Positions 39,003 to 43,782 of a DNA stretch of 43,782 nucleotides are shown here, one piece after another. The stretch lies in assembly GCA_028688275.1 (NCBI GenBank), contig JAQTYN010000024.1:1-43782 (forward strand), read 5' to 3'. The translations under genes and the position numbers were made by a program. Numbering within the stretch: position 1 is the stretch's first letter; each line of letters starts with the position of its first letter. The notes beneath the pieces are model-generated. The model was given only the letters and a program-made list of their open reading frames with translations, did no database searches and was not told the DNA's origin. Source of the DNA: Gallionella sp. Lineage in GTDB: Bacteria; Pseudomonadota; Gammaproteobacteria; Burkholderiales; Gallionellaceae.

Positions 39003-40430
39003 ATGCTGCGTAGAACCAAAATAGTTGCAACCCTCGGCCCTGCTACACGTAGTCAGGCAGTTCTTGAGCAAATGATTCGTGCTGGAGTTGATCTGGTACG
39101 GATGAATTTCTCCCACGGCACGGCACAAGATCACGTCAATAGTGCAGAAACAGTGCGAGCAGCGGCGCGAGCTTGCGGGCGCACTGTGGGTATTTTGGCT
39201 GATTTGCAAGGCCCAAAAATTCGGGTGCGCAAGTTCGAGAAGGATAAAATCACGCTGAACAAAGGTGATACATTCATTCTAGACGCGTCGCTGGATGGAC
39301 TGGGTAATCAAGAGCGTGTTGGTCTGGATTACAAAGACCTGCCCAATGACGTAGAGCCAGGTTCGATATTGTTGCTCAACGACGGCATGTTGGAATTCCA
39401 TGTGCTGGAAGTGAAAGGCACCGAAGTCATCTGCACGGTTGTTCGCGGCGGGATACTGTCCAACAACAAGGGGATCAATCGTAAGGGCGGGGGCTTAACC
39501 GCACCTGCTTTGACCGAAAAAGACAAGGAAGACATCAAAACCGCCGCGCTGATTCAAGCGGATTATTTGGCGGTCTCTTTCCCGCGCACAGGGGACGATA
39601 TGCGCTTGGCACGCAGTCTGATGCAGGCAGCGGGCGGAACCAGCTTGTTGATGGCGAAGATTGAACGTGCGGAAGCGATTCCTGTGTTGGACGACATTAT
39701 CGAAGCTTCGGATGCCATTATGGTGGCACGCGGTGATTTGAGCGTGGAAGTCGGCGATGCTGCGGTGCCTGGCTTGCAAAAGAAAATGATCAAAATGGCA
39801 CGCGCCAAAAATCGTTTGGTCATTACTGCCACGCAGATGATGGAATCCATGATTACCGCGCCTATCCCCACCCGTGCCGAAGTATCCGATGTGGCGAATG
39901 CCGTATTGGACGGCACTGATGCGGTGATGCTGTCGGCTGAAACGGCGGTAGGGGATTATCCCGTTGAAACCATCGAAGCCATGGCACGTATTTGTTTGAG
40001 TGCGGAAAAAGAGCTGGATACGGTTGCGCACGGTTGCGATCAGCCGCAAGTGGTCTTTACCCGTGTCGATCAGTCGATTGCCATGTCCGCGCTGTATGCT
40101 GCTTCTCATCTCAAGGTGAAGGCGATTGTGGCATTGACGCAATCAGGTTCGACCGCCTTGTGGATGTCGCGCAGCAATGGGCTGGTGCCTATTTTTGCCA
40201 TGACCCCAATGAAATCGACCTTAAGCAAAGTGACTTTGTTTGGTGGCGTTCATCCCATCGCGTTTGAGAATAACTCAACTTATCCTTCTGTGGTGCTGGG
40301 CGCGGCGGAAGATGAGTTGGTTCGCTTGGGTTTGGTTAAGCAAGGTGACCTCGTGGTCATGACGATTGGTGAGACAGTCGGTAAATCTGGACAAACGAAT
40401 ACGATGAAAATCGTGCGTATTGGTGACTAA
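39003..40430 (+). CDS. pyk: Pyruvate kinase
   Basis: A 475-residue pyruvate kinase of the PykF/PykA superfamily. RRTKIVATLGPATRS, DLVRMNFSHG, DLQGPKIRVRKF, the catalytic-site MAKIERAEAIPVLDDI with MVARGDLSVE, and ITATQMMESMI are intact. The C-terminal regulatory domain is present. AGGA lies 7 nt upstream, and the gene appears co-transcribed with pgk. The 119-nt gap to fba holds an imperfect hairpin around 40441-40472. Confidence 0.97.
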   Translation: MLRRTKIVATLGPATRSQAVLEQMIRAGVDLVRMNFSHGTAQDHVNSAETVRAAARACGRTVGILADLQGPKIRVRKFEKDKITLNKGDTFILDASLDGLGNQERVGLDYKDLPNDVEPGSILLLNDGMLEFHVLEVKGTEVICTVVRGGILSNNKGINRKGGGLTAPALTEKDKEDIKTAALIQADYLAVSFPRTGDDMRLARSLMQAAGGTSLLMAKIERAEAIPVLDDIIEASDAIMVARGDLSVEVGDAAVPGLQKKMIKMARAKNRLVITATQMMESMITAPIPTRAEVSDVANAVLDGTDAVMLSAETAVGDYPVETIEAMARICLSAEKELDTVAHGCDQPQVVFTRVDQSIAMSALYAASHLKVKAIVALTQSGSTALWMSRSNGLVPIFAMTPMKSTLSKVTLFGGVHPIAFENNSTYPSVVLGAAEDELVRLGLVKQGDLVVMTIGETVGKSGQTNTMKIVRIGD

Positions 40431-40549
40431 TGCAAACAGTGAGCGTGTTCCTTCATAGGAGCATGCTTCACGATGATGCGGGCTAACCTCATACACAGTT
40501 TAAGTAATCAAAAGCAACAACTTACTCACATTATAATTAGGAGAAAAAT

Positions 40550-41614
40550 ATGGCTTTAGTATCTTTGCGTCAACTTCTCGATCATGCAGCAGAACATAGC
40601 TACGGTCTGCCTGCATTTAACGTAAACAATCTGGAACAAGTCAAAGCCATCATGGAAGCAGCTGATGCGACTAACAGCCCAGTGATTATGCAAGGTTCTG
40701 CTGGTGCACGTAAGTACGCAGGCGAAGCATTCTTGCGTCACCTGATCGAAGCGGCGGTGGAAATGTATCCGCATATTCCTGTCGTCATGCACCAAGATCA
40801 CGGCGCATCCCCAGCAGTTTGTATCCAAGCGATTCGCTCTGGCTTCTCCAGCGTGATGATGGACGGTTCTTTGTTGGCAGACGGCAAAACACCTTCCAGC
40901 TTTGAATACAACGTCAATGTAACTCGCCAAGTGGTAGAAATGTCTCACGCAGTGGGCGTTTCTGTTGAAGGCGAATTGGGTTGCTTAGGTTCTTTGGAAT
41001 CTGGTCACGGCGAAAAAGAAGACGGTCACGGTGCAGAAGGCGTATTGAGCCACGACCAACTGTTGACAGACCCAACTGAAGCGGCTGAATTTGTGAAAGC
41101 AACAGGTGTAGATGCACTGGCAATCGCAATCGGCACTTCACACGGCGCGTACAAGTTCACCAAACCGCCCACAGGCGACACGTTGGCGATCAGCCGCATC
41201 AAAGAAATCAACGCACGTATTCCTAACACCCACTTGGTCATGCACGGTTCTTCTTCCGTGCCTCAAGAATGGCTGAAAATCATCAACGAATTCGGTGGTG
41301 AAATGAAGCAAACTTACGGTGTGCCAGTGGAAGAAATCGTTGAAGGTATCAAATACGGCGTGCGTAAAGTGAATATCGATACTGACTTGCGTATGGCATC
41401 TACAGGGGCGACTCGTCGCTACTTGGCACAAAATCCATCGAATTTCGATCCACGTAAATTCTTGGAAGCTACCACGAAAGCCATGAGAGACATCTGTATC
41501 GCGCGCTACGAGGCGTTTGGTGCAGCAGGTCAGGCAGGCAAAATCAAAGTCGTTTCTCTGGATGCCATGGCAGCTCGCTATGCAAAAGGCGAATTGAAAG
41601 CGATTGTAAAATAA
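40550..41614 (+). CDS. fba: Class II fructose-bisphosphate aldolase (CbbA type)
   Basis: A 354-residue zinc-dependent aldolase. [14 protein letters not shown], the zinc-binding [34 protein letters not shown] and VMHGSSSVP are in order. Length and the [12 protein letters not shown] insertion match the CbbA-like subclass used in the Calvin cycle and in methylotrophs, as well as in glycolysis. AGGAG lies 8 nt upstream. It ends the carbon-metabolism block with a strong terminator. Confidence 0.96.
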   Translation: MALVSLRQLLDHAAEHSYGLPAFNVNNLEQVKAIMEAADATNSPVIMQGSAGARKYAGEAFLRHLIEAAVEMYPHIPVVMHQDHGASPAVCIQAIRSGFSSVMMDGSLLADGKTPSSFEYNVNVTRQVVEMSHAVGVSVEGELGCLGSLESGHGEKEDGHGAEGVLSHDQLLTDPTEAAEFVKATGVDALAIAIGTSHGAYKFTKPPTGDTLAISRIKEINARIPNTHLVMHGSSSVPQEWLKIINEFGGEMKQTYGVPVEEIVEGIKYGVRKVNIDTDLRMASTGATRRYLAQNPSNFDPRKFLEATTKAMRDICIARYEAFGAAGQAGKIKVVSLDAMAARYAKGELKAIVK

Positions 41615-41633
41615 GCGGTGGTTAACTATAGTT

Positions 41634-41668
41634 GAACAAAAAAGCGACCTTCGGGTCGTTTTTTTGTT
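41634..41668 (+). terminator. fba terminator
   Basis: CGACC, loop TTCG, GGTCG flanked by A and T runs that extend the stem; probably works in both directions. Confidence 0.93.
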
Positions 41669-41711
41669 CAATATCGAGGAGTGAGTAAAGCGTAATTGTG
41701 TAGATCCAAAG

Positions 41712-41740
41712 TTGGATGCAATAACCTTGGAATGCAATAA
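41712..41740 (+). repeat. Direct repeat upstream of nsrR
   Basis: TTGGATGCAATAA (41712-41724) and TTGGAATGCAATAA (41727-41740) repeat with about a 15-nt period. They lie in the 252-nt gap between fba and nsrR and might be a regulator site. Confidence 0.55.
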
Positions 41741-41778
41741 TACTGAGCAGACTATCGACAAGATACTCTCAAACAAAA

Positions 41779-41800
41779 CACTCACCCTGAGTGATTCAGG
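41779..41800 (+). promoter_or_regulatory. Overlapping inverted repeats upstream of nsrR
   Basis: CACTCA-CCC-TGAGTG (41779-41793) overlaps CCTGA-GTGAT-TCAGG (41786-41800); the two hairpins are mutually exclusive. Confidence 0.45.
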
Positions 41801-41821
41801 ATATTTATGATGAACCCCTAC

Positions 41822-41835
41822 ATTCTTTTAAGAAT
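41822..41835 (+). promoter_or_regulatory. Palindrome just upstream of nsrR, possible operator
   Basis: ATTCTT-TT-AAGAAT, 31 nt before the start codon. Its position would suit autoregulation, but it is not a clear match to the known NsrR site as I remember it. Confidence 0.4.
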
Positions 41836-41866
41836 ATAGATTCGTGAGTACATTAAAAGGAAAGAA

Positions 41867-42316
41867 ATGCGCTTAACACTCTATACTGATTTTTCGCTAC
41901 GAGTATTGTTATATCTCGCGAATAAACCCGAACAATTAGTGACCATTACAGAGCTGGCCGATTTTTATAAAGTTTCGCGCAATCATTTGGTTAAAGTAGT
42001 ACATCAACTTGGCATCAAAGGCTATATCCTGACGATACGAGGTAAAAATGGTGGCATGAAGTTGGCGCGCCTGCCTGAGGAGATTGTGATTGGCGAGGTG
42101 GTGCGCACCATGGAGCCCGATTTTGATTTATTTGAATGCTTTAACCGCGAGACGGATGCGTGTGTGATTACCCAAGATTGTCGCTTGAAATCCATGTTTT
42201 TTGGGGCGCGGAATGACTTTCTGCAGACCTTAAATCAATACACTCTGGCGGATGCGCTGCGCCCTGCCGCACAGCCGCATGAGGCGTTTAAGACGATTCC
42301 TGTGGTTAATGGCTAG
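41867..42316 (+). CDS. nsrR: Rrf2-family regulator, NsrR type
   Basis: A 149-residue winged-helix transcription factor. The MRLTLYTDFSLRVLLYLA start, the HTH NHLVKVVHQLGIKGYI with RGKNGGMKLA wing, and the iron-sulfur ligands Cys91, Cys99 and Cys105 (ECFNRETDACVITQDCRL) match NsrR, the nitric-oxide-sensing repressor, rather than IscR. AAGGA lies 6 nt upstream. No obvious NO-detoxification gene lies in the window. Its 3-prime end overlaps convergent waaA by 11 nt. Confidence 0.9.
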   Translation: MRLTLYTDFSLRVLLYLANKPEQLVTITELADFYKVSRNHLVKVVHQLGIKGYILTIRGKNGGMKLARLPEEIVIGEVVRTMEPDFDLFECFNRETDACVITQDCRLKSMFFGARNDFLQTLNQYTLADALRPAAQPHEAFKTIPVVNG

Positions 42317-43571
42317 TGGGCAACACGGAGGTGATGACGTGCATCGCTTTGGTACTCGCTCCTTGATGCGCTTCTACAAAGCTTTGCGCATGTCGTGACA
42401 TCATTTTGAGGCGGGCAGGATCGTGCAGTAAAGTCAGTGCGGCATGGCATAAATCAGTGGCATCGTGGATGCGCTGCGCCGCGCCCGCTTCCACCGCGAG
42501 ACGCGAAGCATCGGCGAAGTTGTGGGTGTGTTGCCCAATCAGCACGGGCGTGCCGACCACACAGGCTTCGATCAAATTTTGCCCGCCAAAGGGTAACAAA
42601 CTGCCGCCGATAAACGCAATATCTGCGGCGGCGTAATAGGCAAATAATTCTCCCATACTGTCGCCTAACACCACATCTACTTCGGCTGGCACGGGTTGGT
42701 TCAGGCTGCGGCGTTGGCAGCGCAATCCGTGTTGTAGGTTCAGCGTTTCGACTTCGGCAAAGCGTTGCGGATGACGCGGGACAATGAGCAACAAGGGGCG
42801 TGGTTCGGGCAGCGCGGCGTAGGCGGCAAGCAACAAAGTTTCTTCGCCTTCTCGGGTGCTGGCCAAGAGCAAAACAGAGCGATCAGAGCCAAATTGTGTT
42901 CGTAAAGCTTTGCCCAATTCCAACATGGCTTGCGGTGGCAAAATGTCAAATTTCAAATTCCCCATGATGGAGACCCGCGTCGCGCCGAGTTGCGTCAAGC
43001 GATCTGCATCATCAGCTGTTTGTGCCGCAATAGCGGTAAAGCCTTGCAAGGCGGGGCGGGTCAGCGCGGCAAATTTTGCATAGCCGCGAGCCGACTTTGC
43101 TGACATGCGCGCATTCAATAACAGCAGCGGAACTTGTTCCTGTTGCGCGGCATGATTCAAATTCACCCAGATTTCGGTTTCCATCAAAATCCCCAATTGT
43201 GGGCGAAAATGGCGAAAAAACCGCCGCACTGCAAACGGGTAATCATAAGGAAAATACACCCGTTGCACTGTGTCGCCATACAGTTGCACGCTGGTGTCGC
43301 GCCCTGTCGGGGTGGTGTGGGTGAACAGAATTTGATGCTGCGGATAGGCGGCGCGCAACTGCGCAACCAAACTGACCGTGGCGCGAGTTTCACCGACGGA
43401 AACGGCGTGTAGCCAAATCACGGGTTTTTCGTCGGTTCGAGCAGGATAAAACCCAAACCGCTCACCCCAATGCCGCAAATAGTCAGGTTGCTTGCGCCCA
43501 CGCTTCCACAGCCGAATAAAAATATAGGGCAGCAAAATCCAGAGAAAGAGGGTGTATAAGACGCGGGGCAT
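42306..43571 (-). CDS. waaA: Kdo transferase WaaA
   Basis: A 421-residue inner-membrane-associated glycosyltransferase that adds Kdo to lipid A precursor. An N-terminal anchor (VLYTLFLWILLPYIFIRLW), WGERFGFYP, the WLHAVSVGETRA donor/acceptor loop, METEIWVNL and the GT-B C-terminal motif FIGGSLLPFGGQNLIEA are all typical. It completes the Kdo pathway started by kdsD and kdsC in this window. Whether mono- or bifunctional cannot be told. A REP-like palindrome lies just upstream. Confidence 0.96.
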   Translation of the reverse strand: MPRVLYTLFLWILLPYIFIRLWKRGRKQPDYLRHWGERFGFYPARTDEKPVIWLHAVSVGETRATVSLVAQLRAAYPQHQILFTHTTPTGRDTSVQLYGDTVQRVYFPYDYPFAVRRFFRHFRPQLGILMETEIWVNLNHAAQQEQVPLLLLNARMSAKSARGYAKFAALTRPALQGFTAIAAQTADDADRLTQLGATRVSIMGNLKFDILPPQAMLELGKALRTQFGSDRSVLLLASTREGEETLLLAAYAALPEPRPLLLIVPRHPQRFAEVETLNLQHGLRCQRRSLNQPVPAEVDVVLGDSMGELFAYYAAADIAFIGGSLLPFGGQNLIEACVVGTPVLIGQHTHNFADASRLAVEAGAAQRIHDATDLCHAALTLLHDPARLKMMSRHAQSFVEAHQGASTKAMHVITSVLPTSH

Positions 43572-43605
43572 TACCTTGGACCCTTTGCGTTCATTTGCAC
43601 AAATT

Positions 43606-43664
43606 CCCTCGCCCGCAGGCGGGAGAGGGTTAGGGAGAGGGCTTGTGTGACACTACCCTCTCCC
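43606..43664. repeat. REP-like palindromic element upstream of waaA
   Basis: A palindromic unit CCCTCGCCCGC-AG-GCGGGAGAGGG (43606-43629) is followed by GGGAGAGGG and CCCTCTCCC (43633-43641 and 43656-43664), which form a perfect 9-bp stem with a 14-nt loop. The GC-rich sequence looks like repeated extragenic palindromes seen in many copies in proteobacterial genomes. The 211-nt stretch from 43572 to the window edge holds no gene I can support. Confidence 0.8.
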
Positions 43665-43782
43665 CCAGCCCCTTGTATGCTTAGTTTGCTAGACAAGGTT
43701 AGTTTTTTGTTAGTTAATCTTATCTGGTTCGGTACGGCAGTTCGATACCCCTCTGGGACATCAAGCCCGTGGGAGAGCAAGG

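Noticed and set aside
43571-43780. 69-codon frame ending at the waaA start with a TAATG overlap
   Set aside because: Much of it is translation of the REP-like palindrome, it starts with TTG near the window edge and shows no recognisable family. It could be the end of a gene beyond the edge, but I cannot support it.
43690-43782. tRNA-like T-arm motif (GTTCGATACC) at the right edge
   Set aside because: No acceptor stem, D-arm or anticodon arm could be built around it on either strand.

Overview
The window reads as chromosomal DNA of a Gram-negative betaproteobacterium. The gene order kdsD-kdsC-lptC-lptA-lptB-rpoN-hpf-ptsN-hprK-rapZ, with an HPr kinase beside PtsN, is typical of that class. The tkt-gap-pgk-pyk-fba block with a CbbA-type aldolase and the MSHA pilus locus would suit Nitrosomonadales-type chemolithotrophs or methylotrophs (Gallionellaceae, Nitrotoga-like, Methylophilaceae); I cannot place it more precisely. 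No rRNA, tRNA, CRISPR array, insertion sequence or prophage was found. Most of the window is ordinary core genome.

Region 1 (128-4530, minus): a three-gene unit of outer-membrane porin, small PstS-like periplasmic binding protein and a large hybrid histidine kinase with two receivers and an HPt domain. Region 2 (4630-11378, minus): a tightly coupled MSHA pilus/secretin block, mshI, a PilN-like gene, mshJ, mshK, mshL, mshM, mshN. It lacks mshE, mshG and the pilins; one MSHA-like pilin gene lies 20 kb away at 31046. Region 3 (11562-15193): gamma-carbonic-anhydrase-like protein, DUF2288 protein and ApaH in one unit, then a rhodanese and a divergent cation diffusion facilitator. Region 4 (15367-21614): glnA, groES-groEL and a receptor-type diguanylate cyclase.

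Region 5 (21797-30857, plus): Kdo synthesis (kdsD, kdsC), LPS transport (lptC, lptA, lptB), sigma-54, hibernation factor, nitrogen-PTS regulators (ptsN, hprK, rapZ), then NusG domain II protein, Gx-family membrane protein and UbiX, overlapping or closely spaced. Region 6 (31046-34326): pilin, dsbC coupled to a LOV-like PAS/degenerate GGDEF protein, and rpoH behind a CIRCE-like operator. Region 7 (34601-43571): central carbon genes tkt, gap, pgk, pyk, fba, then NsrR-type Rrf2 regulator and convergent waaA, with a REP-like palindrome at the right edge.

The points most worth checking are: a LOV-type PAS domain without its photoactive cysteine, fused to a GGDEF domain that has lost its active site but kept an inhibitory-site motif; a near-perfect CIRCE operator on rpoH together with a sigma-32-like promoter and half-degenerate CIRCE on groES; three 9-nt homopolymer tracts inside mshN, mshM and the hybrid kinase gene; and the coupled NusG-II/Gx/UbiX trio, which resembles part of flavin-based electron-transfer loci. 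I see no clear undescribed large system.
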